Below are positions 1-14,100 of a DNA stretch of 64,000 bases, one piece after another (the first letter of the stretch is position 1; every line of letters begins with the position of its first letter). Source of the stretch: Anopheles merus. Its lineage: Eukaryota; Arthropoda; Insecta; Diptera; Culicidae. The stretch covers positions 14,287,222-14,351,221 of the forward strand of contig NC_054085.1 in the NCBI RefSeq assembly GCF_017562075.2, given 5' to 3'. Made by a program: the position numbers and the translations under genes. The notes beneath the pieces were generated by a model. The model saw nothing but the letters and a program-made list of their open reading frames with translations. It was not told where the DNA came from and searched no databases.

Positions 1-3000
1 TCCAAGATGTGTGGTGAAAACTGAGTTTGATCACTCAATTATTGCTTTCATTTGGCATTCTATCCTAAGAAGTTCAACATTTTGCTGATTTTGCTTTCCT
101 CACTGCACTCGTTTCATGTTTCAAATTGTAATAATCTCCTCCTGCGCACTGAGCTCATAATTGTAATAATACACATTTTGAGCGAATATTAGTCCACCAC
201 CAGCACCACCACCTTCGCCGTCAACCAAAAGCGCCATAAAATGTGTCCCTTCCATTTCGCACCCCTCGTAAACCACTGGCTGCGATTGCCGCTAGTGCTC
301 GCGCGTCTAACGCGCGACAGTCAAAACCCCCCCCCCGGGGCCAAGATTTATCGCCGATGTCACGCCGCGAACGGGCGAACGATGCAATAATTAATAGCCG
401 ACCGCGGACGCGCACTGTCTTCACGCGTTTCTTGCTTTCTCGTTTTTTGGCGAACGATAAAATTGCACGCATCTCGCCTGAATGTTGTGTGCCACCGAGC
501 GAGTACATCCGTCATGATGTAGCATAAGCAGATGACTTATGATATGTTTCCGCCCCGTTCATCTTCGGGCTCTCCCGGGAGGGTAATACCCGCACGGTTG
601 GCAAGACGATGCAGGTTACTTTCTCGCATCTTGTGTCGTGTAGCGAGTATTTTATCATGCGGCGCACATACATGACATTGCGCGTGAGGAGGGGCTTTTT
701 GCATTGAAATTTGTGGGAAAGCAAATTGTTTCAGATTTTATTTGGGTTTCAGACATGGTTTGGGGTTTGAGTTTGGTCAAGGTTGAGAAAAATTGGGGTA
801 CAATTTGTCGCAAAGAAGGTAAACAAAGCCATGGTGCAGCTTTATTTGGGTCAACTCAAATAGAATTAATGGCTTTTGTACAAGTTGAAAATGATCTAAA
901 ATATGTTTTTTAAATAAAATTAGTTAGATTTTTATTTAAGACAAAATCCATCGAAAAAAGCTCATTTAACCATTTTCATAAACATAATAAAGAATTATTT
1001 TCCAAATAAAATAATCACCCCATAAATCACTTAACCACTTTATAGTAAGCTTGTTCTAAGCCAACAATAAAAATGTGTGCCTCTATTACCGTGCAACTAT
1101 AAATCATGCTGACGGCAAGGAAATCCCACCAAACAGTTAAACAATCGTGATCCTCATCCCGCCTGTTTCCCCATTTCCTTCTTTCGTGTATAATTTTCCC
1201 ATCCGAAATGGTTTGTTTGACAGGCCACGGTCTCACGGTATTCATCCGGTTCATCACAGATCTGCACCTGCACGAAGTGCTGACGACTCCCTGAGTGCTC
1301 ATTTTAAACACGGTCGTATCGGTCTGCCACCCCTCTCCAAAGGCGTCCCCCCACATTTGTGCCTCATTTCCGGAGCGCAGTGAAGCCGAAACCGGCTCCT
1401 TCACGAGCAATCGCACAACAAAACGCACCGACTCGTGCAATGTGCGCACATGATCTACGGCCTGTTAGCGCCGTACATGATGCCGCACCGCGAACATCAT
1501 GACGATGCAGCGGAAATGCCACGAGAGCGGAGGGCTGCTGTTGCTGTGGCGATTAATCTCGGCCTCATTTTCCTCGCACGATGCAGCACGCTCTGGCCGT
1601 ACATTTGGAAGCAATTGGGCAAACGGGAGAGGATTATTGGGGCAGCAATTTATTCGCGGTAAAGGTCCCTTTGCCGACAGGTACGCGGGGAGGGGGAGCC
1701 AAACCGCAGCCGACAACATCTCAATTAGCATCCATTCATCCGGGATGCGCGCTTTCACCCGATCCCAAATCCGTCACGCGCGGGATAGCGTTAATGTGTC
1801 CCGTCCACATCAATCAATGTCGCCGCTAGCTGTCAAACCATTGGCACCTGTCAATTGTGCGGCCGTGAGACACGTCGCTCACTGCTAACAGACACTGCCC
1901 CTTTTGTACGAGTATCGCTTACAAGCACAAGAGCAATAAACACTTAGCGCAGAGAAATCGGTCCCAAGAGCGATCGAACTTAAGCACCACGTTTACTACC
2001 CCATTCTAAAGCGTTAGCTCGAGTGTTTCCAGTGCAAAGTGTTTCTGGAGATAATGCTAATGAAGAGCGCTGCTAATGGGCATACCAAGCGTAGCCGAAG
2101 GCAACCACTTAACGGCTCCGGCCTTAGCACGCATTCTCGTAATCGGGTTTCCGTGCGTCGAGCACAGCCGAGTACGAACGGGGTACGAAAATCTTACACC
2201 ATTCCGTTCCGCTGGACCGCGGGGCGTTCAAAAACCGCAACAAAACAGCACACCTTGTTGTTTCACGGCTCGGCCGTAAGAGAGAAGCTATTTTTAAACC
2301 CCTGCTTGCTGCACAGCAACGGACCTGGCAGCAACAGAACACGGCACAAGACGTGGCAAGAGAATGAAATCATAATCATAACGTGGGCTGTGTTGGAGCG
2401 ATGTTCTTGGCTTTGCTCTGATCGCGCCAGCTAGCACGATAAACAAGGTTTCCCTGCCCGCATGCTCCACCGATCCCCCGAGTGAAACAAGCCATACTTT
2501 ACGCTCCCATTCTGCGTTGGATGCAACATTTCTTTCGGCGTTGTTTGGAGCGGTGCGGATTTATGATAAGTTTTCAACGGCGGTGGTCACAACGAACAAA
2601 CCCGCAACAACCTTGCCCTGGTTTTGATCTCACCTTCCACTTCCACTCCGGCGTGATAGGTTTGGAAAAAAGTTTTTTGTTTTTATTATTTTGGAAAATT
2701 TTACAGCGAAAAGGACAACCTTTACCACCACACCACCGCGCAGAGGGAGTTTGCTGGAGAAAAAAAACGGGGCGGAAAATTATGGCCGCTGACTCGCAAG
2801 GGTGTTCGCTTAATGGTATTGGAGGTTGGGTGTCTCGTTGGGTCCGTGTTTTTCCCTTCTTCTTCTTCTTTTTCGTAAAAAACAAAATTTGGACAGGGAC
2901 AGGGCAATGTGACAGTTATTGGAGGTGATATCCGCTCGGCTCCGTAGAGCGAGGGCAAACAACGCACACACACACACACACACGCACAACAAACTGCCCG

Positions 3001-5108
3001 CTAGCATGTTTTCGAATGGTTTTCATCGGGTGGAGAGACGGTTTGGGTGGAAGGGCGTTCTGTGTGCTGTTTTGCTGACACGACAAACGAGCCGGGTAAG
3101 GTATGTTTTGGGAATTTTAAGATGATTTAAGGCGGCACCGGGCGACATAGATTGTGGGAAAATGCTCGGAATTCATCGGGTGGGGAATGATGGTTGGTGT
3201 TGTTAGGAGGTTTTTGAAGAAATTAAGGTGTATTATACAGGGGTACGGCTCGAAAAATCATCAGTTTTGTTTATGTTTGTGTGATGTAGGATGGAGATAA
3301 AAGATAATTTAACGAATAAAAACTAATAACAAGCTATCTAATGATAGCTTAAACAACGACTCAAACATATCATCTGAATTTTGCATTATCATAAATATAT
3401 GTTGAAAATGTTGAACAAATCAACATAGAACCAAAAGAAACTCAGCATGGCTGAATGAAAAACATATCCAACTTTCTAATTTACAAACACATAAGTTCCA
3501 GTCAATTTGTAGAGAGCTCTCGTAAGTGCGAATGACACTCTTGAGTCCCCAAAACCGCTTAACGAACGATGTCAGAGACTGTACATTGTACCTAGAATGA
3601 TAAGGAGAACAGATGCTGGCATGTGTTAGAACATATTTGATATGAAACATAACCTTCTACATACTGCATTACTACAAAAACACACAGTGCAAAGCAGCAC
3701 AAAGATGAAATGGTTTAATCAACACCAAACTGCTTCAATAAAAGACTTGATGATGCCGGCGGGAATAATCTACCCAAAACTTCTTTCCGTTGCCACAACG
3801 CCTGCGAGCGGGGAAATATTTCACCCCGAACCGACAGTGAAAACCTTTCCTTCTCGTGCCAAATGCAAACTAACGAAGTTCGCTCCGTAGTTTGAAGCTT
3901 CCCGCAAAGCTATTTCTGAACAAACAAAAAACATTTGTAAGGTTCCGCTTTACACACACAAAAAATCCACCTCAGTCTCCATTCACAACGGCATGTGCAT
4001 CGATACGGCAAACGATAATGTGAAGGGAAGTGGATCGTATGGAGTTTTCCACGCTCTCTCTTTCTTGCGCACGCCTGCTCACCAGAGAAATAAAGCAAGA
4101 GAGAAAGAGAGCGTTTTCGCACACACATACACACAAACAAAATCTGTGCGCATGTGTGTCTCTCGGGAGAGCGCACCCCGCTATCGCCAAGACAACCACT
4201 CGGGGGAAGGGGGAAAGTGTATCACATTGCACACACACACACACACAGATACACTCCATCCCGCTGTGTAGAAGAGCGAGTTAGTTGTCTGACGACAATC
4301 GTAAATAAACAGCATTGTTGGGCGCCAACCGGGAAAACTCCTTCTTCTTCCCTTTCCGCTCAAACGGCTGCTGACGTGCGGAAAACGCCGGGTGATAATG
4401 CCCGCTCGCTGTCCGCCCTCCGCTTGGAAAAACAGACCGTTCCAGCAAGCCTACTCAATGCAGGTCATGTGACGAGGAGGTTTTTTTCTTCTTCCCATCG
4501 CACAAAAGACTGCACAAAACGGGCGCTCTCGGCTGCTTGAGCCGAATTGGGCGGGTCGGACCACTTGGCACGACTATCTGCATTATCTGTCGTCACAATG
4601 TAAGGCCCGCTGCCGCACTATGTTGCGAATGGCACGCTGTATTTTTAAAAAGGTTTCGTTTTCTTTTTCTTCTTCCTGTTACCGTTCTCGCTCTTGGTTT
4701 TGCTGCTCCATTTTGCTCCATCTGCATGCCATTTTTCTGGCCTGTGTGGCCTTTTGTTGCGGGTACTACCATGCAGGTGCCACCGCACGGTGGGTTTCCC
4801 GCGCCATCCCCACACGTTGAAGCAATTTTGAATAGCCCACGTGGCCTATTTCACAGTGAGTGGATACCATCCGCGCCTTTGCTCGCACTGTCTCTCTCTC
4901 TCTCCTGTTCTTCCTTTGTTTTCCTCGTCTTTTTGCCCGACCACTTCACAAGAGAGGGCGATAATGACGCTGCTGGAATGTAGTGTGTTGTCGTCGTCGA
5001 CGTCGTCTCTGTCCTCGTGCTGCTTGGCGCCTGCCCCAGCTACGAAAGCGCTTTAGTGTAGTCGATAATCTAGCCTGAGTGGAAGGGAGGGTCATTTTCA
5101 CTGCCTCC

Positions 5109-5160
<52 letters not shown>

Positions 5161-6801
5161 CTCACTCTCAGGCAGCCTCTCTCGTGCTGTGTTACTTTCG
5201 AAAGCGCGCCACAACCGTGAATAAGACATCACTAGCGCAGCACGTCGCCGACTGTTCATGATACTGGGCGGTAGTCGCGCGCCTTTTACCGAAGAAACTA
5301 TATCGCATTACTCCATCCAAAACATCAGCCACCTGCCGTCCTCTGCTCACCATCTTCCTTTGTTCCCACATCGTCGTGCCCGTGTGGTGTGCGTCTGCCT
5401 TTGAAGTAGCTTTTGGGCCGGCCTCCTTTGACGACACTTTCCACCTAAAACGCTCGTAACGTAGCTTGTGCAGTGATAGACCAATAATCGTGTTTTTTGT
5501 GGGTGTTCAAGTTTCAAGGGCTTATCTTGATCCTTGTCCACCCCTCACACGTGCATTGGTTTCACACACACACACACTGGGTTGCGTGCGTCGAAGCTGA
5601 TCGCTGCGGTTTGTTTGTTGTACGCGCGCGAGCGAGATCGTGCTGCGGGCAGGCAAACCCGTCGATGATGCGGTGAAAGTGGCGCAAATGACCGTTAAAA
5701 GTGAAAAGAGGCGCATAAAGGCGTGCCATCGCGGTCGCGTGTTGTGGGCGGGGAAGGTGGATCAAGGTGCAAGAGAGCGCGTGCATAAACGGTGGCTGAA
5801 AATACAAAGATAAAAAAAACCTTCTTTTTGAACAAACCTTTCCGCAGCAGAGAATTCAATTTCCTCGCGAAAGGTTGATAACAAAAAAATAACAAAATTA
5901 TAATTATAAGTTGGGGGAGGAAGGGGCACCATTGTGGGAGGGAAACCAGCGACGCAAACACGCAAACAGACCATAAGGAAGACATAATCGTTGGCTTTCG
6001 ATTATGATATTGACATGATTTTCCATCCGGCCTGGAGTTTGTTCGTTCGCTCGCGCGTTCAGTTTGGATGTTTACCGTCCCTTCTGGCTGGCGGCATGTG
6101 GCGTAGATAGGATGGAACACGCAACAACAAAAAAAAAAAAACGCCAAACCATGATCCACAAACCACTCTACCCGAAGGGGTTGCGTGCCGACCAGCAATT
6201 ACTGGGGCCCGGTGGAGCAAATTGCGTTTGATTTGTGGTTCCAGCCGTGCGACACACGAACGATGGAAATGGGTGGAATAAAAACGCAAGCTCCCGTCAG
6301 GCCCGCTCAACCAAACAACCTCGATGACGTGTTGGACAAATTGTCGAACAAAATCCGGCCGCTTAATCTATGGTCTTAATTCGAGCATTTAACGAAGCGG
6401 TGGCAAAATAATGGGAGAAAAGGATCAGCATAAAAAAAGCAAACCACCCATCCCGTTCGGTCCGAGTGAGGCTTGGATGCTCGGACCGGTCAGCAGCTCG
6501 GTCACGCACGGGCACTTTTTTGTGTGTGTGTGTGTGGCTAAAATTACACCCACAAAACACCTGCTGCCACGTTCGAAAGCCGTCCAAGCATGATAGTGAG
6601 GCGAGTGAATAGAAGAAAAAACAAGAGACAAAGCAAACAACGAAAGCGCTTGTTAAATGAAGGTTTATGTTTTGCCCCCCCCCCCCTGTCTCGTGTTATA
6701 CAGCCGCTTATCGCATGCTATTGACATTCGATGATGCTTCCACCCACAATCTACTTGCCATATGGAAGCGATGCAATCGATCCGCCTCATTCGAGATACT
6801 T
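1..6801. other. Gene-free stretch, no supported CDS
   Basis: I find no open frame here with domain content, codon structure or credible splice sites. The longest frames lie in low-complexity or GC-rich DNA and overlap each other on both strands. The stretch holds poly-C, (AC)n and (CT)n tracts. It could be intergenic or part of a long intron of a gene whose exons lie outside the window; the sequence does not decide. Confidence 0.6.
4880..5170. repeat. CT/GA-rich tract (GAGA-type)
   Basis: Two clusters of CT dinucleotides are seen: a short one near 4,890-4,905 and a pure (CT)n run of about 40 bases at 5,115-5,156. In insects such tracts can bind GAGA-type factors near promoters, but I see no gene start close by, so only the simple repeat is supported. 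Confidence 0.7.
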
Positions 6802-6803
6802 TA

Positions 6804-7048
6804 CAGGGTTTCCCACGATTTATTGGTCGGTTCCCATCAATTTTTGGTGGGTTCCCATATTTTGTTGATGCGTTCCCACGATTTTTTGGTCGTTTCCCAG
6901 AATTTTTTGGTCCAATTGTATTGATATCCAATCGGAAAATACCAATAAATTATGGGAACGAACCAAAAATCTATGGGATACGACCAAAAAATCGTGGGAA
7001 CGCACCAAAAAATCATGGGAACTGACCAATAAATCGTGGGAAACCCTG
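6804..7048. mobile_element. Foldback MITE made of inverted 21-bp units, TA target site
   Basis: The element starts CAGGGTTTCCCACGATTTAT and ends in the matching inverted sequence, flanked on both sides by TA (6,802-6,803 and 7,049-7,050). The left arm is five tandem 21-bp units of the form TCCCANNATTTTTTGGTNNGT. The right arm is five units in inverted orientation, separated by a spacer of about 25 bp. The outermost units pair perfectly over 18 bases; inner units pair with a few mismatches. TA duplication and the TIR suggest a Tc1/mariner-mobilised non-autonomous element. It has no coding capacity. Confidence 0.85.
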
Positions 7049-7050
7049 TA

Positions 7051-8087
7051 TATTCACCGTTTTTTTGTGCCTCTTTTGGTTTTGCTGTAACGTTACGAGC
7101 GATAACGCTTGCCGACAGATTGAATCGTTCTGATGGGATCGATTTCGAATTCCGGCGCGCCGTTAAGTGGATCTTGTTCAGCTGCTTCCGTTTCGTGTGT
7201 GTTTTTTTTTTGTTGTTCTTGTGGTACTTCGTTGTAATCTTCATCCCGCACAACACCAATAAACGTTTGTTCGATGGTGCCCCGTTACTCGGGCGCCGTT
7301 ACGTAACGATAGCACGTACGCACGTGGCGCTGGCGCGAGGGTGCGGCTTCATGGAAAATTCATGTCACGTGACACTGCACGGCACGGAAACAAAGCTCTG
7401 CAGTTCGCGCATTCATCGCATCGCCATTTCCCATGAGCCTGTTTCCATCCCAAACCCACCCATCCACCCGTCCTTAACCAAAAACCACCCGAACAAAGAG
7501 ACGAACGCAGCATCCCAACTAAAAGGCAAGAATGGGAATTGTGTGTGTGTGGGTGTGTATGTGCGAAAAAAGGAAATTCGTTCTCCATCATCCATGCAGC
7601 GTGACGCTACCCCAAGCGGACAGCACGCTGCGTGCAACGAAGGCAAGAGCGAGCGGGCGAAAGGAAAAAAGAGAAACAAAAATATATGAAAAGCAATCTT
7701 TGAGCGTCATTTTCAGTAACAAAGAACAGAAAAAAAACACACACACACACATAAACACACGAACAAGCGGAGAGTAAAGTTTGGTCCAAGTTTTCCGCCC
7801 ATTACGGGCAACAGGTGGTTTTTGGCAAACGTTATCCCGATAATGCGAAGGCATCCCCGTGTTAGGCGCCGTTGGATGAAACATCAAACGCCACTCTCGC
7901 TCTCTCTCTCTCACTTTCGCTCTCTCACACAGATGCAAACGCTCTCTTATCATCAGCTCGTAACGCTTGCCGTTACCATAGCAACGCGGCGTTACTTGTG
8001 CGTTACACCAGTCGCACGCGTCGAACAAAACAAGCACAAGGTGCCGCCACACCCAAGACCGATGGTTGATGGATGATGTGGCCGGTT

Positions 8088-8132
<45 letters not shown>

Positions 8133-11100
8133 CCTCCCCCCCCCATCCCAATCGGTAACCATTCACACGGGTGACGAGTTTTCGCATGGAAGGATCCATT
8201 TCAGGATCCACCCTCCCACAAACTAATGCAGTGGGAAAAAAGTTTTTTCCTCCAACTACGGACTTCGGACCGGCTCTCTGTCTCTGGGGGAGGAATGAAT
8301 TCGCCATATCCCAGCCCACATCAAAGAGAATAAAATTCTGTTTCCTTTTTCTTTTTTGCTTGCTCTCTTCCACACCTACAAGGCTCTAATACTGTATGTG
8401 TGTGTGTGTGAGTTTATGATCTGGTTCGAATTGGGGATTAAATTATTACCATGGAGCGCGTCCCACAACGGTCTGGCAGGGCTGATGCTTTGGTTTTGCT
8501 TTGTGTGCTTCCTGCAGTCGTCGTCGTTATCGAAACCGCTCGATTGCTGGACTGTTTCGGATCGATAGATGAGTAAATTATTTGTTTGCTTCCCATCGAT
8601 TGCTGCGCGGAGGGAAGCCGTGTAGGATTTGATTGATTGCTTTGTGGGTTGTGATAGGAATGGAATTTTACCATTTTATTATATTTGGAGCTGTTTCTAC
8701 AGCACTTTAGGGCACATTAAAAATACAATTCATGTAAAATATTACGTTGAGATTGCAACATTTTAATGATGTGCCAATCCAAGTCTCTCCTGATTGTCTC
8801 ATTTTTAAAATGCAAACTCCGTTTTTAATGTTCTCATTTCCTTTTCCATATCGCACCATCTGTTCGCGTTGGTGACGTTCCATTACCTAGCGTACCGTTT
8901 CTCCCCTTTCAATTTACCTCTACCGAAATATTACATACAATGTGCCCTTTTTTATGCTGATTTTTGTTCATTTTCGCTACACTCGAAGGTCGAACTCTAC
9001 CTATCGGTGCTGTTGCACGAGATTTTTGTTTGCCTCGCATGAACGGTTTTCTTGCACACACGAACAATTTCTGCTTCCACTGTCCTGTATGTGTGTGTGT
9101 CTTTTAGGGACTCTATTCCGTTCTCAATTACATTGCACACCGTTAGCTGTCGCCCACCGTAAGCCTCAGCCGGGGCTAGGCTAGTGCAGAAAAGAAGGGC
9201 AATAAAGTGACCATTTAATTAGATTTGCTTAGCCTGACTTGCTGCAAGCCTCGTAGTGTTGGTGGAGCCCGGTGTGCCGCGTGTGTTGGTAGTGTACAGT
9301 GTGCAAGTGAAGAAGGCACGGGAGATTGGTAATGAAATTTTACGACCAAGTCCACCGTGAAGTGGGTGCTGCTTGCGCTGGTTGTTTCTGACGCAATTTT
9401 TCCAGCCTGTGCGAAGGGGCTGTGATTGCTGTGGCGCTATGGGGAAATAGTAGCTTGCGGTCGTGAACTTTCCTGCCTTTCGAAGCTGCAATGGAGTGTT
9501 TGGAAGATGTATCGGGCGTGCTGTAAATGTTTGTTGAGGGTAGATAATTGAGGGCCCGTTTTATGGTGTTGGGAGGTAATTGATTTACTTTATGGTAGCT
9601 TTTTTCTATTAATTATTTATGAAATGTTGTGTAACTTTGTCACTATTATATGTAAGCTTACCTTGACTTAGTACTTACCGATTGATATCAATTCGCTAGA
9701 AAGTTAGCACATTAATTTGAACAATTTTTTTTAAACAATATTGTCACGCAATCCCACATTAAACAGATTTTTTTTGACAATGAATTCATGAGGCAAAAAT
9801 ATAAAAACGTCGTTTGCCTTTTTATCATGGAATTTACAAAAATCTTCAAAACAAATTCCAAACATAAAGCTGTTGTTGTATGCATTTTAAAAGCGCAAAT
9901 CCGTAAATAAAATTCCTCTCCAGCTTTTTAGTACATTTTTTAGAACATTAGAGAAAACTTCCCAAGTTTTTCCACTCTCAATTGCACGCAAGCTCACGTA
10001 AAATTTAATGCGCTGCTGGGAGGCGAGTTTTCCCTACCATGCAAGTCATGTTTTCCTTTCAGCAAACCTTCCCCCACCCAAACACTGTGATGGTTCGGAC
10101 ACCCACCACTACATGCGGCGTTGGCGCTAGCATCTTCCCCTTCTTCGCTCCACATCATTCGCTCTGCTATGTACAGCACAAACAACCAATGGGAAGAGCC
10201 CTGCCACCGGCCATCATTAACGCACGGGCGCCCAGCTTGCTGTACTACCAAATCTCAGCCCCGTGTCTCGTACGCCAACCCAGTACACGCTACCGGTGAT
10301 CGGCAGCATGACAAACGAGTCCCGCGGGATGTGGCCATACACCGGCTTGGGTGTCGTTGTCGTTTTTACGTGATGTGATTGTTTGATTGAATTTAAACGA
10401 TACGATGGCTGGTGTCTTTTTTTTTTGTTTTAAGGGGCATCGAAGGGATGCACAATTTCCGAGTGAAGCATTACAAAAGTCGTGTAAAAGTCAATTAGCT
10501 ACGGTTGAACAACTTTGCTTGTAGCAGAAACGTGGCCTTTTCGAACTTGTTGTTTGTGGAGTGGAAATTTTCAGTTGTTTTCAGTTTAATGCGGCATTCC
10601 AAACTTGTTTAGTTTTTAATTTCCCTACTTTATGGGTAAGCGGTAGCCCTATTTGCAACGCAAAAGATACAAATAATTACCTCATTTAAACTCTCATCCA
10701 CAACAGTGTTACAGCGTGAGGTGTTGGGCGTATGAATAGAACCCATTATTGATTGTATCGATCGTCGCATACAGTCAATGCGATGTTCTTATCAATCGAA
10801 CACGCTAAATGATTGTTTACAGCAATCACAAACACGAGTTCTGTACTACTTTTTCAAGTTTATCTCCCTCTCAAGCAGTTAGCTTCTCTCAATGTCACGC
10901 TTGAGCAACTTTTCCACTGTTCAGCTGAACTCTCAAAATACAGTTCCAAGAAATTTATATCAAATGAATAAATATTGGGATACATTTTCAAGTATTTCCG
11001 TTTTTTTATCATCCTCCCTTCGTATCATCAAACGCTCTTTTCATTATCTTGTAAGCCGCTTTCGCTTCATTTGATGTTTCGCCTCCACCAGCAGTGGCAG

Positions 11101-14100
11101 CCGTAATCCGATTGCTTGGCAATTAGCCGATGATGATGATGATGATGGTGATGAGGATGCCGATCACAGCAGCAACCTTTTTATTTCAAACTGTCACCTC
11201 CCCACCAACCGTTTGAGTGACCTTTTTATTCGTCTCGCCCCGGCTGCCACGCGGCAAATGCCATCGCCATCATCATTTTCATACCATAATTCATAAGTAA
11301 ATATCACACCCACTGTTCGCCCATCACACACCTTTCGTCAACTGTGCCATCCGAGCGCGCGCGCGCCAAAGCGTTACCAGGGAAGGTGAAAAGCTGTAAC
11401 AACGGATACACGTGTCGCGGCAATGTTTGGTGCGTTCGGGGACACATTTTCAAATGGGTAGATTAATCAGCTTTATGAAATTGATACGCAGTGGACAGGC
11501 ACAATTGCAAGGGTATTAAAAGGCGGCTTCAACTCGCCCATCGCTTTCCGAGGTTTAATGGTAATTGAAATTTGTTTAAACAACCACACGCTCCCACACA
11601 CTCCCTTACGGCAATTGAATCAATTTCATGTTGGCTCTGCTTTTTTTTATTCGTTTGGCAACCTTTTCCTGAACTGATGATGATGTTCATTATGATCCGT
11701 TTGGGTGCGAGACATAAAGCTGTCCTTTATTGAACGATTGGCGTCCCTTTAGTTGTAGTCCGTTTTCCAGGACCACGTTCCACAGCTGTGAAATGAAGGC
11801 GACAAACAAAACCAAACTACACCCAGGGGAGCTCATTTTCGCACAACGTTCTCCTTGTGGAAGAAATGAGGCGCAAAACAAACACGTGCTCTGTGTCCTT
11901 TTTTTGCCATTTTCGTCTTACAGTGCCATCCTTAACGGGAACAGATTGTCCACTTAACTGGTTACAAATGTTCGATTTAGATCAGCCGTGACGGGAATGT
12001 GTTATTATGGTTTGTTTTCTTTCCGTTTTACTGGTTGAACATCATTTATTTGCTTCAAACAGGACCTGAAAAAATCTATCCTTTTGTCGTACAAATGATG
12101 TTTATTTATATTTTTCTACCCTTAAAAATGATTTCACTTAATTACACGAGCGTTAAAATGTTACTAACGCCGAAGTATTCACTCTTGACACCAGATGATA
12201 ACAAAAACACACACACCCATACCATCCCATTCCTCTCCCGTTTGCGGAACGAATCTTCAAATCATCAATTGCTAAACAAATAACGCTTAACTTCATTCTC
12301 CCCTCACTGTTGCTACTGTGCACTGTGCTCGTGCCGATTCCCATGGGAACTTGCCGGTCCCAAAGTCCCGAGGAAACTGTTGAGACGATTTCCCACCCGT
12401 AGCAACAACGCCTCCCTCGGTTGCTGCCGTCCAATTCCATTGTGTTCTGATTTAGTTTAGTTCAATTATGATTATTTTTGGGTTGTTTTTATCCCATCCT
12501 CCGCTGCTGGTTTGCCGAGATTTCGGCAGCAAGGGGAAAAACGATTATGTTCGAATTATGCAAATGGTATACACTGGTGGAAGGTACTTGCTTCCTAATT
12601 ATTTCTCGTTTTCGCTTCGAGCGAATGGAGCGAGCGCATCCTACCTAGCATTCGGTCACGGTGGCTGATCTTGGTAAATGATTTTTCTTTTTTTCTTGTT
12701 TTTTTTGTGCTTACCATTCCGAGAAAAGGAGTCAAAACAAATTGCATGAGGTACTTATGAGGTACTAAGGATTGGAAAATTGTAATAGAAAGAAAGCCCT
12801 CCACGCCTTTAAACAGCTGCCAGCTTAGAGTGGGTGGGTTTTTTTGCGCCAAGCAAATAAATCAAACCTTTTCTTCTCAAAGCACATTTTTTCGGACATT
12901 CCAAGACGCCACAAATGACCAATAAGCTGATAACAATAACAAGATAACATCTCGCACTAATTCAATTTACTGAATTGACCACACACACAGCAGCAGCAAC
13001 GCCGATCTGCCGTCCTCCCTTTCCGGCACAAAGAGGAGCGATACATCGGCAAAAATAAATCATATTGAACCGGGGCAGCATTTTCCGATTTGCTCTGTAC
13101 GTTCGCCTGTCGGCAGCTTGACTCGGTCGACAAAACCGATCGAGACGCAAATAATCCTCAGCGCAAATATGCTGCACGCTGTGCTGTGCCCGGGGGTTTG
13201 TGAGTTTGTGTTGGGGTTGCGGAGAGCGGAAAGCGGCTTACATGTCGACTTACGCGTGGTAAGCATCTGGCTGTAACCTGCAGAGGGTAGAAACACTGTC
13301 CGAGAATGTTACAAGCTGCTTTGGAATGTTTTGGTAAGCGAAGCAAGATGCGATTTTTTTTTTTTGGGAAAATCATCCACAAATGGATGAGTGTATTATT
13401 TGAACTATGTTTGTAACTGTTTAACTTATAAATCGTCGTAGCGTACAGGTACTGTTAGCTTTGGTGTTGTTTTATCTGGTATTTTCAAGCATTTTAGTTC
13501 ACTAGTGAACATATTTTAAGCTTTTCTCTTGATTTTCTTTTGTTAGTTTTCATCTTGGTTTTATTTTTAGTTGTTGTACAATATTGTTAATATCTATTAT
13601 ATTGTCATGTTCCCTACAGCTTTCTTTTTGCTTTTAATATTTTATTTGATGAAATATTTGATGTTTCTCCAAAATTTAACCCTTATGAACACTCTGCTAC
13701 CATTCTCCCATTCTATTCCATTCTATTGTTAAATGCAATCATAAGTTAGTACTTTAACATGTGTTTTGTTTGTCTCTTCTTTTGCATTCTTCTGTCTATA
13801 TAGTATACTTTTAGGGTTATTTTTCTTACAATTTTTCATGTTAGTTATGTTTAAATTTCACATTCTTTCATCTAAACTCTTATCAAACACATTCGTTTTT
13901 TAATTGATGGTCAGCTGCGTGTTTTTTTTTTTATTTCTGGTATTCATTTCACACGTTTATTTACCTATCACTAACAGAATCAATGAACTAAACATAAATC
14001 TAGTTAATTCCAGCCACAGCTTCAAATCGTGGCCATTGCAAATCGTTGACCTCTAACACAAAACTACTCATTTTTGTAAGCAATTAGACACTTGTGCAAA

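Noticed and set aside
7588..8373. Long minus-strand open frame (about 260 codons)
   Set aside because: It runs through a (GT)n microsatellite giving poly-His/Thr, has no domain and overlaps frames on the other strand.
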